In this document: positions 1 through 7,087 of the stretch, piece by piece
Numbering within the stretch: the stretch's first letter is position 1
Layout of the letters: every line of letters starts with the position of its first letter
Source of the DNA: Pseudomonadota bacterium
GTDB lineage: Bacteria; Pseudomonadota; Alphaproteobacteria; Rhodospirillales; Rhodospirillaceae
Direction: 5' to 3'
Length of the DNA stretch: 14,292 bases
Assembly (NCBI GenBank): GCA_023396465.1
Contig: JAEWWF010000252.1
Span: 1 to 14,292 of the forward strand
Made by a program: the position numbers and the translations under genes
Notes under the pieces: generated by a model
What the model was told of the DNA's origin: nothing
Database searches by the model: none
Seen by the model: the letters and a program-made list of their open reading frames with translations, nothing else

Positions 1-96
1 CCCAAGGTCTGCCAGATCAAGATCGAGACCAAGGCCGCCGCTCCCGGCGACCGCAAGGCCCGCACCATCGAGATGAAGCCCGAATATCGCGACTGA
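1..96 (+). CDS. 3' end of a gene, possibly a small heat-shock protein (Hsp20 family)
   Basis: An open frame enters from the left edge and ends at TGA 94-96, leaving 31 C-terminal residues that end in KPEYRD. Too little remains for a firm call. Two things suggest a small heat-shock protein of the alpha-crystallin family. First, the tail contains QIKIE, which fits the I-x-I motif that Hsp20 C-terminal extensions use to bind neighbouring subunits. Second, the next gene is a DUF1150 protein, and in alphaproteobacteria DUF1150 genes commonly lie directly beside an ibpA/hsp20 gene (recalled, not checked here). If right, the product would be a cytoplasmic holdase chaperone. The 165 bp before the next gene would allow either co-transcription or a separate promoter. 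Confidence 0.4.
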   Translation, partial: PKVCQIKIETKAAAPGDRKARTIEMKPEYRD

Positions 97-261
97 TCGA
101 GGGCCGCTGGTCCCCTGGTCGCCATGCCGGGCAGCATTGCCGCCGACGCAGAGCGCGAACGGAGGGCGGAAACCTTTCGTTCACATGATAAGGGCACAAT
201 GACCGTGTCGTTCCGATGCCGCGCAAGGGCGGGTCGGCGAGAACGCGGAGCGAGGGACATC

Positions 262-495
262 ATGACCGACAAGATTCAAAGCCTGGACGGCACCGCCCGC
301 CCCACCATCAGCCCGGCCGAACTGGCCTCCCTGGGCGCCGAGGATCTCGCTTACGCCAAGTCGATGACCGTGGACGGGCAGATGTTCTGGTCCATCCACG
401 CCGGCGATGGCACCCAACTGGGAATCGCCCAAAGCCGCGATCTGGCCTGGGCCGCCATCCGCCAGAACGACCTGGAGCCGGTCAGCGTCCACTGA
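262..495 (+). CDS. DUF1150 family protein (77 aa)
   Basis: This is a 77-residue protein of unknown function. The pattern is that of the alphaproteobacterial DUF1150 family: an N-terminal 'SPAELASLGAEDLAY' segment, a central tract rich in Trp and Gly, and the family's typical ending, LEPVSVH. The frame stays open upstream to 124, but the ATG at 262 is preferred. It gives the usual family length and has a purine-rich GCGAGGGA about 6 bases upstream, while the extension is Arg-rich and looks like non-coding shadow. There is no signal peptide or membrane segment, so the protein is probably cytoplasmic. Members often sit beside hsp20 genes, which suggests a link to stress or chaperone function, but no activity is established. 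It ends 32 bp before the convergent stop of the next gene. Confidence 0.85.
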   Translation: MTDKIQSLDGTARPTISPAELASLGAEDLAYAKSMTVDGQMFWSIHAGDGTQLGIAQSRDLAWAAIRQNDLEPVSVH

Positions 496-527
496 TCCGG
501 CCCGCGTGCCCCCTTGGCGTGGCCCGG

Positions 528-1013
528 TCAGGCGCGGCGTGCCGCCGCCAGCGCCGCCCGGCCGCGATCATGGCCGCCACTGGCGGGGGTGCCGGGAAGA
601 CCGTCGAAATCACCCCGCAGCGCCTTCAGGGCCATGCGCTCTTCCTCGATTTCGCGGGCGCTCCGAATGCCGCGCCGTCGCAGGATGGTGAGCGGCGGGC
701 ACCAGCCCTGTAGCGCGTGCTGAAGCAGGAAGCCGCCCACCACCGCCGGCAGCGCCACGAAGCGTCGATCGACGAATGCGGCGAGCAGGCTACCCGCTAC
801 CGTCAGCGTGGCGGCGTTGGCCATCAGCGTCCGTTCCACATCCCATTCGCGGTCCAGATCGCGCAGGCGGCTTTCCAGGTCGTCCAGCCGCCCCTGCAAA
901 TCTTGCAGGCGGTGCGCCGCCGTCAGCACCCGGCGTTCGGTATCGTCGTCGATACGCCGGTTGGCGCGGTCGGCGGAACTGCCGCGGATACGGGCGGCGG
1001 TGGCGGGGAACAT
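528..1013 (-). CDS. Small inner-membrane protein, DUF2892/YgaP-like transmembrane domain with coiled coil
   Basis: The product has 161 residues. Residues 1-30 are polar and Arg/Asp-rich. Residues 31-60 form a likely coiled coil (heptad-like 'LQDLQGRLDDLESRLRDL'). Two hydrophobic segments follow at about 66-81 and 85-101, and then GWCPP at 103-107, the Gly-x-Cys-Pro signature of the YgaP-like/DUF2892 membrane domain. The tail at 112-161 is basic and probably cytoplasmic. The start at 1013 is chosen because GAAGGAG lies 6 bases upstream. The longer frame to 1250 runs antiphase into the neighbouring binding-protein gene. In other proteins this domain is found alone or fused to rhodanese, but here it is joined to a coiled coil. 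It lies 89 bp downstream of the binding-protein pair on the same strand and could be read through from them. Function unknown. Confidence 0.75.
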   Translation of the reverse strand: MFPATAARIRGSSADRANRRIDDDTERRVLTAAHRLQDLQGRLDDLESRLRDLDREWDVERTLMANAATLTVAGSLLAAFVDRRFVALPAVVGGFLLQHALQGWCPPLTILRRRGIRSAREIEEERMALKALRGDFDGLPGTPASGGHDRGRAALAAARRA

Positions 1014-1102
1014 GGCCGTCTCCTTCAGGGCATCGGGAGGATCCTGCGCCCGACAAACGCCCGCCGTCGGCAGCGGTTGCGCATCGCCGCCGTCGCCGTC
1101 CC

Positions 1103-2179
1103 CTAGCGGATCGGCAACGGATAGAGCAGGCCCCCGTCCGTCCACAAGGCGTTGAGCCCCCGCTCCATTTTGTAGGGTGATCCCTGGCCGAGGTTGTGCT
1201 CGAAGATTTCGCCGTAGTTGCCGACGGCGGCGATGATCCGCCGCGCCCACTCATCGTCGAGCCCCACCGGCGCCCCGATCCCGGGGTCGAGTCCAAGCAG
1301 CCGCCGCACCTCCGGATCCTCGGACTCCTGCCCGGCGCGGGCGGCGGCGGCGGTGATGCCCTTGGCCTCGGCGAGGATGAGGGCGTTGACGGTGAAGCGG
1401 ATGATGGCCTCCCACCGTGGATCGTCGTTGCGTACCGCCGGCGACAGCGGCTCACGCGAGATGACATCGGGGAAGACGACGAAATCGTCGGGGTCGGGGG
1501 TGCGGTCGCGCAGCGCCATGACCATGCCGGCGAGGTCGTTGGTCATCAGGTCGCAGTTGTGGGCGAGGAAGGTGTTCCAGGCCCCGTCCGAAGTGACCAG
1601 TTCCACCGGCTTGATGTCCTTGCCGGTCGCTCGGATCCAGGCGTGCAGGTTCTCGACCGTGGTGGTCTCGCCGATGACGCAGACGACGGCCTGGTTCACG
1701 TCGGCCAGACTGCTGTAACCGAGATTGCGGTGGGCGATGAAGCCCTGGCCCTCGAAGAAGTTGGTGCCGGTGAAGTGGACGTCGAAGGCGGCTTCGCGCG
1801 CCATCGTCCAGGTGGCGCCCCCCATCAGGACGTCGATTTCGCCCTCCGCCAGCGCCTTGAAGCGGGCTGCCGAGAACAGCGGCACGAAGGTGACCGCCTC
1901 GCCGTCCCCCAGCACCGCCGCCGCCACCGCCCGGCACATATCGGCGCGCATGCCGACATAGCGGCCACTGCCGTCGCGCTGAGCGAAGCCCGATTCCTCG
2001 TTGACGCCGCACAGCAGCACACCGCGGTCACGCACCGCGGCGAGGGTACCGGCTTCGGTCTCCCGCGATGGAAACTCGGAAGCCGAGGCCGAGGCAGAGG
2101 CAGAGGGTGGGGCGGCGCCGAAGGCGAACAGGGCGATGGTCGCGACGGCGGCGAGGCGCGCGGGCGGGCGGTATTTCAT
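1103..2179 (-). CDS. Periplasmic amino-acid-binding protein, AapJ/BztA type (copy 1)
   Basis: This is a solute-binding protein of about 358 residues from the polar amino-acid (AapJ/BztA) family, SBP family 3. A signal peptide spans roughly residues 1-30: a basic start, a hydrophobic core, then an Ala/Ser repeat. The mature protein begins near 'SEFPSRETEAGTL'. Family landmarks are VLLCGV, the 'MCRAVAAAVLGD' helix, 'ATWTMAR', 'FFEGQGF', 'HNCDLMTND', 'ISREPLSPAVR', 'VGNYGEIFE' and the C-terminal 'RGLNALWTDGGL'. Compared with AapJ as recalled, 'SRNTTWT' has become GGATWT, so ligand preference may differ. The ATG at 2179 gives a better signal peptide and has GGGGGA about 7 bases upstream. An in-frame ATG at 2194 is possible, but its purine tract is only 2 bases away. 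No permease or ATPase gene accompanies it. It lies 31 bp downstream of its paralogue, probably in one operon. Confidence 0.88.
   Translation of the reverse strand: MKYRPPARLAAVATIALFAFGAAPPSASASASASEFPSRETEAGTLAAVRDRGVLLCGVNEESGFAQRDGSGRYVGMRADMCRAVAAAVLGDGEAVTFVPLFSAARFKALAEGEIDVLMGGATWTMAREAAFDVHFTGTNFFEGQGFIAHRNLGYSSLADVNQAVVCVIGETTTVENLHAWIRATGKDIKPVELVTSDGAWNTFLAHNCDLMTNDLAGMVMALRDRTPDPDDFVVFPDVISREPLSPAVRNDDPRWEAIIRFTVNALILAEAKGITAAAARAGQESEDPEVRRLLGLDPGIGAPVGLDDEWARRIIAAVGNYGEIFEHNLGQGSPYKMERGLNALWTDGGLLYPLPIR
2082..2105 (-). repeat. Hexanucleotide tandem repeat encoding an Ala-Ser tract
   Basis: Four 6-bp units (plus strand GCCGAG twice, then GCAGAG twice) lie in the end of the signal peptide of the first binding protein. 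They encode alternating Ala and Ser. Gain or loss of units would keep the frame and only change the spacer before the mature domain. Confidence 0.7.
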
Positions 2180-2210
2180 CGGACGGTCCCCCATGTCTTC
2201 TTGTCGTGTG

Positions 2211-3260
2211 TCAGCGCAGCGGCAGCGGGTAGAGCAGACCGCCGTCGGTCCACAGAGCGTTGAGGCCGCGGCTCATGCCGAAGCGGGAGCCTTGGCCGAG
2301 GTGGCGCTCGAAGATTTCGCCGTAGTTGCCGGCGGCGGCGATGGCGCGGCGGGCCCAGCCGTCGTCCAGCCCGAGCGGCCGTCCAATCCCCGGATCGAGG
2401 CCGAGGAGATGGCGCGTCTCCGGATCGGCGCTTGAAACCGGCGTCGCGGCCAGGGCGCCGGTGATGCCTTTGGCCTCGGCCAGGATGAGGGCGTGCATGA
2501 CGAAGCGCACCAGCGCTTCCCACCGCGAGTCGCCCGGCCGCACCGCCGGAGCCAGCGGCTCCCGCGAGATCATGTCCGGCATCACCACGTAATCCTCGGG
2601 TTTGGGCACCCTGTCGGTGAAGTCGGCCACCAGGGCGGTGCGGTCGGTGGTGATGAGGTCGCAGCCGTGGGCGAGGAAGGTTTCCCAGGCGCCGTCGCGG
2701 GTCACCGTCTCCACCAACTCCAGGCGCTTGCCGGTCTGGGTGGCATAAAAGCGCAGGGTCTCGGCGGCGGTGGTGCCGATCTCGACACAGACCCGCGCTG
2801 CCGTCACGTCGGCCAGGGACCGCCAGCCATGGTGGCGGTGGGCGACGAACCCCTGTCCGTCATAGTAGGTGATGGTGGTGAAGCGGATGCGGCGCTCCGC
2901 CTCCCGCCCCAGGGTCCAGGTGGAGCCGAACAGAACGTCGATGTCGCCGGCCAGCAGGGCCTCGAACCGGGCGCTGACGAACAGCGGAACGAAACTCACC
3001 GCCTCGGGATCACCCAACGCGGCGGCGGCGATGGCCCGGCAGTGGTCGGCACGGGTGCCGATATAGCGGCCGGTGGAATCGCGCTTGGCCAGCCCGGCGA
3101 TTTCCCCGACTCCGCAGATCAGCACGCCGCGCTCCCGCACTGCCGCCAGGGTATCGGCCGGAGCCGCGACGGCCGCCCCGGTGGCGGAGGCCATCAACCC
3201 CGCCAGCACGGCCGCCATTGCTCCGCCGCGCCGCAACCACTCCGCACAAGCCCCCATCAT
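2211..3260 (-). CDS. Periplasmic amino-acid-binding protein, AapJ/BztA type (copy 2)
   Basis: The product is about 349 residues and clearly homologous along its whole length to the downstream binding protein. Shared landmarks are 'GVLICGV', 'HCRAIAAAALGD', 'STWTLGRE', 'TYYDGQGF', 'HGCDLITTD', 'MISREPLAPAVR', 'AGNYGEIFE' and 'RGLNALWTDGGL'. The Sec signal peptide has a basic stretch (WLRRGG), a hydrophobic core and cleavage near AAVAA|PAD. The frame is open to 3326, with clustered ATG codons at 3266, 3260 and 3257. The AAGGGG sequence abuts 3266 but is 6 bases from 3260, so 3260 is chosen. It is first in a likely operon with copy 1 and is divergent from the histidine kinase at 3422. As in copy 1, the canonical 'RNTTWT' segment is altered (FGSTWT). 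With no transporter genes adjacent, it may serve a shared transporter elsewhere or act as a sensor subunit. Confidence 0.87.
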   Translation of the reverse strand: MMGACAEWLRRGGAMAAVLAGLMASATGAAVAAPADTLAAVRERGVLICGVGEIAGLAKRDSTGRYIGTRADHCRAIAAAALGDPEAVSFVPLFVSARFEALLAGDIDVLFGSTWTLGREAERRIRFTTITYYDGQGFVAHRHHGWRSLADVTAARVCVEIGTTAAETLRFYATQTGKRLELVETVTRDGAWETFLAHGCDLITTDRTALVADFTDRVPKPEDYVVMPDMISREPLAPAVRPGDSRWEALVRFVMHALILAEAKGITGALAATPVSSADPETRHLLGLDPGIGRPLGLDDGWARRAIAAAGNYGEIFERHLGQGSRFGMSRGLNALWTDGGLLYPLPLR

Positions 3261-3316
3261 GTGCATCCCCTTGTCGTGTCGCGCTGCCTCAGGTGGGCAA
3301 TTCCCTTGTGACGGGT

Positions 3317-3335
3317 GATGATACATAATGTCATC
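3317..3335. promoter_or_regulatory. Inverted repeat in the divergent binding-protein/kinase promoter region
   Basis: GATGA-N9-TCATC lies in the only AT-richer patch of the 161-bp region between the binding-protein genes and the histidine kinase. Arm centres are 14 bp apart, compatible with a dimeric regulator. Arms are only 5 bp, so chance is not excluded. The minus-strand TATGTAT inside it could be part of a -10 element for the binding-protein operon. Confidence 0.3.
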
Positions 3336-3421
3336 GAATTTGCGATGGGCGTCGTCGATGGGGCGGTCCGGGGGCCGGCCGATGAGTCCGCCGCCGCGCG
3401 AGGCAGGGGAAGGGGGGCGGC

Positions 3422-5989
3422 ATGAGCCGCTGGCGCATCGGTGTTGCGTTCCGGGTATTGGCGGCTCTGCTGATCATCGTTGGTCTGACGGTGATGCTGG
3501 GGGCCTTCGCCCTGCATACCTTCGCCGATCTGCGCGGGCAGGTGGGCGGGCTGGCGCGCGAACGCCTGCCCGCGATCCTGACGGCCGCCAAGCTCGACCG
3601 GCAGTCGGCGCTGCTGTCGGCCCAGGCGTCGGCCCTGGTGCTGACGGAAACCAACGGTGCCCGCGAAACCGAGATGATGCGCATTCTCGATCTGGTGCGC
3701 ACCCTCGACCGCCTGACCGATGAATTGGCCGATGGTGGCGGCCCGGCGGAGAATGTCGCCACCATCAACCGCCTGAAGACCGGGTTCGTCGAAACCCTGG
3801 ATGAACTCGATAAGCAGGTGGCCGAGCGCTTGCGGCTGCGCCGCCAGTTGGAGGAGACGGTCGGCGTGGTGCTGAAGCGCGGCCTTGTCCTCACCGAGAC
3901 GGTGGAGCCGCAGGCTTGGCACGGCGAGGCCCTGATCGCCCTGCGGGCCTTGCAGGCGGCCACCATCGCATCCCACCGGGCGGTCTTCGAGCGTGAGGCG
4001 CGGGTCGCGTCGGCGGCGCTCGACCGCCTGCACGGGCAGGTGCCGGCCTTGCCAGCCGACCAGCAGGCGACGGCGGCGGGCGTCCATCGGGATCTGCGCA
4101 CCTGGATGCTTGATGACGCGGTGGGCGTTCTACCGCTGCGCCGCCGTCTGCTGGAACTGGAAGACGCCATCCGCGGCACCCTGGCCCGCAATCGCAGCCT
4201 TGCGGACCTGATGCGGGCCGCCTCGGCCCAGCGGTTCTTCGAGGGCGAGCAGGCCGCCCGCGATGCCGCCAATGCCGCCGCCGACCGATTCGACCGGTCG
4301 CAGGTCACGTTCGCCGCCGTTCTGGGGGCGACCGCCGTCGTCATGCTGCTGACCTTCCTCTACCTGCGAGAAAGCGTCATCCTGCGCCTGCGGGCCCTGC
4401 AAGGGGCCATGGCGGCCCATATCGCCGGCAGGCCGGCGCCGGTCCCCACCGACGGCGGCGACGAGATCGGCGACATGGGGCGCAGCCTGCGCTTCTTCCT
4501 CGACATCATCGCCGCCCGCGAGGCGGAATTGCGCGAAAGCGAGCAGCTGTTCCGCATGCTGGCGCTGACCGCGCCGTTCCCGCTGGTGATGGCGCGCAGC
4601 CGCGACGGCGTGGTTCTGCAAAGCAATCAGCGGGCGCAGGAAATGCTGGGTCTCGGGGAATCGGCGCGGGCCTGTGATTTCCTGATCGACCCGCGCGACC
4701 GCGACGTCATCGGCCAATCCGGGGACACGCCGGTGACCGACCGCGAGGTCGCCATCCAGACCGCCGATGGCCGGCGCGGCTGGGCATTGCTGTCGGCGGC
4801 TCCGGCGGTCTTCAAGGGCGAGTCGGTGATGCTGCTGGGGCTGGTCGACATCGGCGCCCGCCGTCAGGCCGAGCAGGCGGTGCGCGAGAGCGAGCGCAAG
4901 TATCGTGGCCTGCTGGAGAACCTGAAGAACCACGCCGTCTTCGCCCATGACCTGGAAGGCCGGTTCAGCTACCTCAGCCCGTCGGCGGAGGATGTGATGG
5001 GGCATCCGCTGGCTGACCTGCGGGCCGACTATCTCCGCTTCATGCCGCCCGAGGAACAGGCGCGGTGGCGGGAGCGGCAGGCCCAACTGGCGGCCGGGGT
5101 GCCGTTCACCCGGTCCTACGAATGCTCCTACATCCACCGCGACGGCAGTGTTCACATTCTGGCGGTGGTGGAGGAAGCGGTGCTGGACGAGGCTGGCCGG
5201 GTGGTCGGCGTCGAGGGTGTCGCCCACGACGTGACCGCCCAGCGCTCCTACCAGGAAAATCTGCGGACGCTGGTGCGCGAGTTGGAGCAGTCCAACGCCG
5301 AGTTGGAGGACTTCGCCTATGTCGCCAGCCACGACCTGCGCGAGCCGCTGCGCATGGTCACCAGCTACCTAAGCCTGCTGGAGCGCCGCCATACCGCCAC
5401 GTTGCCCATCGAGGCGCGGGAGTTCATGGAGTATGCCGCCGAGGGTGCCCGCCGCATGGACCGCCTGATCCTCGACCTGCTGGACTATTCCCGCGTTGGC
5501 CGGGCAGAGCGCCAGGAGGGCAGCGTCGCCCTGCACGATCCCTTGCAGACGGCGCTCGACAATCTGAAGGTGGCGCTGGACGAGGCCGACGCCCGCGTGG
5601 AGGTGGCCGATGCCCTGCCGTCGGTCCACAGCGACATCAGCGACATGGTGCGGCTGTTCCAGAACCTGATTGGCAATGCCGTGAAGTATCGCCACCCCGA
5701 CCGGCCGCCGGAGATTCTCATTTCCGCCGTCACCGACCGCGATCAGGTGTTGTTGACCGTGCGGGACAACGGCATCGGCATTCCCGCCGATCAGACCGAG
5801 CGCATTTTCAAGATCTTCCAGCGCCTGCATCCGCGCAGCCGCTATGAAGGCACCGGTATCGGTCTGGCGGTGTGCCGCAAGGTGGTGGAACTGCACGGTG
5901 GCCGCATCTGGGCCGAGCCCAACGGCGATGGCATCGGCACCAGTTTCCACGTCAGCCTGCCCATGGCCCGCGCCTCGGCGGCGGCATAG
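3422..5989 (+). CDS. Membrane sensor histidine kinase: helical periplasmic domain, HAMP, two PAS, HisKA, HATPase
   Basis: The product has 855 residues. TM1 spans about 8-31 and TM2 about 295-315, enclosing a periplasmic region of about 260 residues. That region looks all-helical, with many Leu/Ala heptads and no Pro-Gly-rich globular fold, resembling the TorS-type helical-bundle sensor. A HAMP domain follows at about 316-372, then PAS 1 (about 375-485) and PAS 2 (about 486-612, ending in the PAC-like 'VVGVEGVAHDVT'). The kinase core has the H box ASHDLREPL with phospho-acceptor His637, N box NLIGNAVKY (Asn752), G1 box DNGIGIP (Asp782) and G2 box GTGIGLAV (from Gly810). The HDLREPL form is typical of phytochrome-like kinases. 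The start at 3422 has AAGGGGGG upstream. There is no receiver domain and no response regulator in the window. It is divergent from two orphan amino-acid-binding proteins, which could be its periplasmic partners (inference). Confidence 0.92.
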   Translation: MSRWRIGVAFRVLAALLIIVGLTVMLGAFALHTFADLRGQVGGLARERLPAILTAAKLDRQSALLSAQASALVLTETNGARETEMMRILDLVRTLDRLTDELADGGGPAENVATINRLKTGFVETLDELDKQVAERLRLRRQLEETVGVVLKRGLVLTETVEPQAWHGEALIALRALQAATIASHRAVFEREARVASAALDRLHGQVPALPADQQATAAGVHRDLRTWMLDDAVGVLPLRRRLLELEDAIRGTLARNRSLADLMRAASAQRFFEGEQAARDAANAAADRFDRSQVTFAAVLGATAVVMLLTFLYLRESVILRLRALQGAMAAHIAGRPAPVPTDGGDEIGDMGRSLRFFLDIIAAREAELRESEQLFRMLALTAPFPLVMARSRDGVVLQSNQRAQEMLGLGESARACDFLIDPRDRDVIGQSGDTPVTDREVAIQTADGRRGWALLSAAPAVFKGESVMLLGLVDIGARRQAEQAVRESERKYRGLLENLKNHAVFAHDLEGRFSYLSPSAEDVMGHPLADLRADYLRFMPPEEQARWRERQAQLAAGVPFTRSYECSYIHRDGSVHILAVVEEAVLDEAGRVVGVEGVAHDVTAQRSYQENLRTLVRELEQSNAELEDFAYVASHDLREPLRMVTSYLSLLERRHTATLPIEAREFMEYAAEGARRMDRLILDLLDYSRVGRAERQEGSVALHDPLQTALDNLKVALDEADARVEVADALPSVHSDISDMVRLFQNLIGNAVKYRHPDRPPEILISAVTDRDQVLLTVRDNGIGIPADQTERIFKIFQRLHPRSRYEGTGIGLAVCRKVVELHGGRIWAEPNGDGIGTSFHVSLPMARASAAA

Positions 5990-5999
5990 CGGCGGGCGG

Positions 6000-6029
6000 C
6001 GGAACCCCTCGGAATCGTGGCCGGTTCCG
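6000..6029. terminator. Possible bidirectional terminator hairpin between convergent genes
   Basis: CGGAACC (6000-6006) pairs perfectly with GGTTCCG (6023-6029) around a 16-base loop, in the 46 bp between the kinase stop and the hemerythrin stop. There is no T-run on either strand, so Rho-independent activity is uncertain. Confidence 0.3.
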
Positions 6030-6035
6030 GGACGG

Positions 6036-6434
6036 TCAGGTCTCGAACAGCGGTCGGTAGCGCAGGTCTTCCTCCAGGATGTGGGACATCATCCAGGTTT
6101 TGAGGAAGTCCTCGATTTCCGCTGTCAACGCGGTGTCGGCCTGCGACAGGTGGCGGGCGCGGAAATCCTCGACGCTCTGGCGCAGGGCGGCGTGATCGGC
6201 CTTCTGCTGCGCCAGACGGGGATAGTTCCGTTCCGCCAGCAGGCGTTCCTCGCGCTGGAAGTGATAGTCGGTGTACATGAGCAGCTCGCTGACGATGCCG
6301 AGCCGCACGTCCAGGTCCTCGCCCGCTTCCCAGGCCTCATGCAGCATGTTGATCAGATCGACCAGAGTCTGGTGATCCTGGTCCAGGTCCGGGTGGCCGA
6401 CGCTGTAGTCAGGAGTCCAGGTTATCAGCGGCAT
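6036..6434 (-). CDS. Bacteriohemerythrin with one iron-ligand His replaced by Gln
   Basis: This is a single-domain hemerythrin of 132 residues, the usual length for bacteriohemerythrins. These cytoplasmic four-helix proteins bind O2 at a di-iron site and are numerous in Magnetospirillum-type bacteria. Landmarks are the N-terminal 'ITWTPDYSVGHPDLDQDH' with His21, YHFQREE with His58 and Glu62, and SHILEEDLRY with His118 and Asp123. The HxxxH pair of helix 3, normally written HKAEH in the family, reads QKADH here: Gln77 stands for the first His and His81 remains. The codon is CAG, one base change from CAC or CAT. Loss of one His ligand could alter O2 or metal binding. SD GAAGG lies 8 bases before the ATG. 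It is convergent with the histidine kinase and upstream of nothing obvious on its strand. Confidence 0.92.
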   Translation of the reverse strand: MPLITWTPDYSVGHPDLDQDHQTLVDLINMLHEAWEAGEDLDVRLGIVSELLMYTDYHFQREERLLAERNYPRLAQQKADHAALRQSVEDFRARHLSQADTALTAEIEDFLKTWMMSHILEEDLRYRPLFET

Positions 6435-6470
6435 GGAGCGGGCCTTCGTCAGGGGACGGCGGGGCGGCCG

Positions 6471-6983
6471 TCAGGGCGCGGTGGATACCGACAGCGGTCC
6501 GGCGGGGTGCGGGCAGGCGCCCTCGCCGCAACTCCGGCGGTCGCACAGCCGGCAGACCCGGCGGGCATGGGCGGGATCGCGCACCACCGCCGTCAGCAGG
6601 CGGTCGAGGAGGCGATCAAACTCCTTGCGCTCCTTCTTGTCCAGCACATCGACCGCCTCGCGCAGCACGGCCAGCCGGCGGGCCTGGATCAACTCCCCCA
6701 ACCGGCGTCCGGTGTCGGTGAGCGCCACTGGCACCACCCGCCCGTCCGGCGGCAGACGGCGGGCATGACCGTCGGCCACCAGACGGTCGATCATGCGGGT
6801 GCAGGCCGGCTGCGACAGGCCGATGATACCGGCCAGTTCGGTGGTACCCAGGCTGGTGTGATGGCGCAGTGTCAGCACCGCCGCGGCGGCGGAGGGCGAC
6901 AGGTCGCCGAAGCCCTCGCCGGCGGCATCGACCAGGGCGAGGGCGAGGGCTCCCAGCTTATTGGCGGTGGCCTTCTTGGTCAT
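6471..6983 (-). CDS. MarR-family transcriptional regulator with C-terminal cysteine cluster
   Basis: The protein has 170 residues and a winged helix-turn-helix of the MarR type. Residues 47-70 ('TTELAGIIGLSQPACTRMID') form the DNA-binding helices, and 71-90 the wing ending in the usual 'VALTDTG'. The last third is helical and presumably dimerises. A C-terminal tail carries Cys144-x2-Cys147-x4-Cys152-x4-Cys157, a CRLCD...C....CP pattern that I recall in a subset of MarR proteins. It could bind metal or respond to redox or electrophiles, which is untested. The start at 6983 (MTKKAT) lacks a clear Shine-Dalgarno sequence. CATGCA occurs twice at 11-bp spacing over the start (6981 and 6992) and could be an autoregulatory site. 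It lies 104 bp downstream of the cysteine hydrolase on the same strand, so that gene may be a target. Confidence 0.9.
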   Translation of the reverse strand: MTKKATANKLGALALALVDAAGEGFGDLSPSAAAAVLTLRHHTSLGTTELAGIIGLSQPACTRMIDRLVADGHARRLPPDGRVVPVALTDTGRRLGELIQARRLAVLREAVDVLDKKERKEFDRLLDRLLTAVVRDPAHARRVCRLCDRRSCGEGACPHPAGPLSVSTAP

Positions 6984-7087
6984 GCAGGCAACATGCACGC
7001 CGCATCGGGCGGTTTCAAGCCCGCGCGGTGGTTTTCCCGGTCCCGGAAGGTTCCCTGGCAGGCTCCCGGGCGGCGGGGTGTTATGCC

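Noticed and set aside
1014..1250. N-terminal extension of the DUF2892 protein
   Set aside because: The extension lies in another frame of the binding-protein gene and looks like shadow. A strong GAAGGAG site marks the start at 1013.
2211..2523. Gene conversion or recent duplication between the two binding proteins
   Set aside because: The 3' ends are similar because the C-terminal motif is conserved, but the differences are spread throughout, so the duplication looks old.
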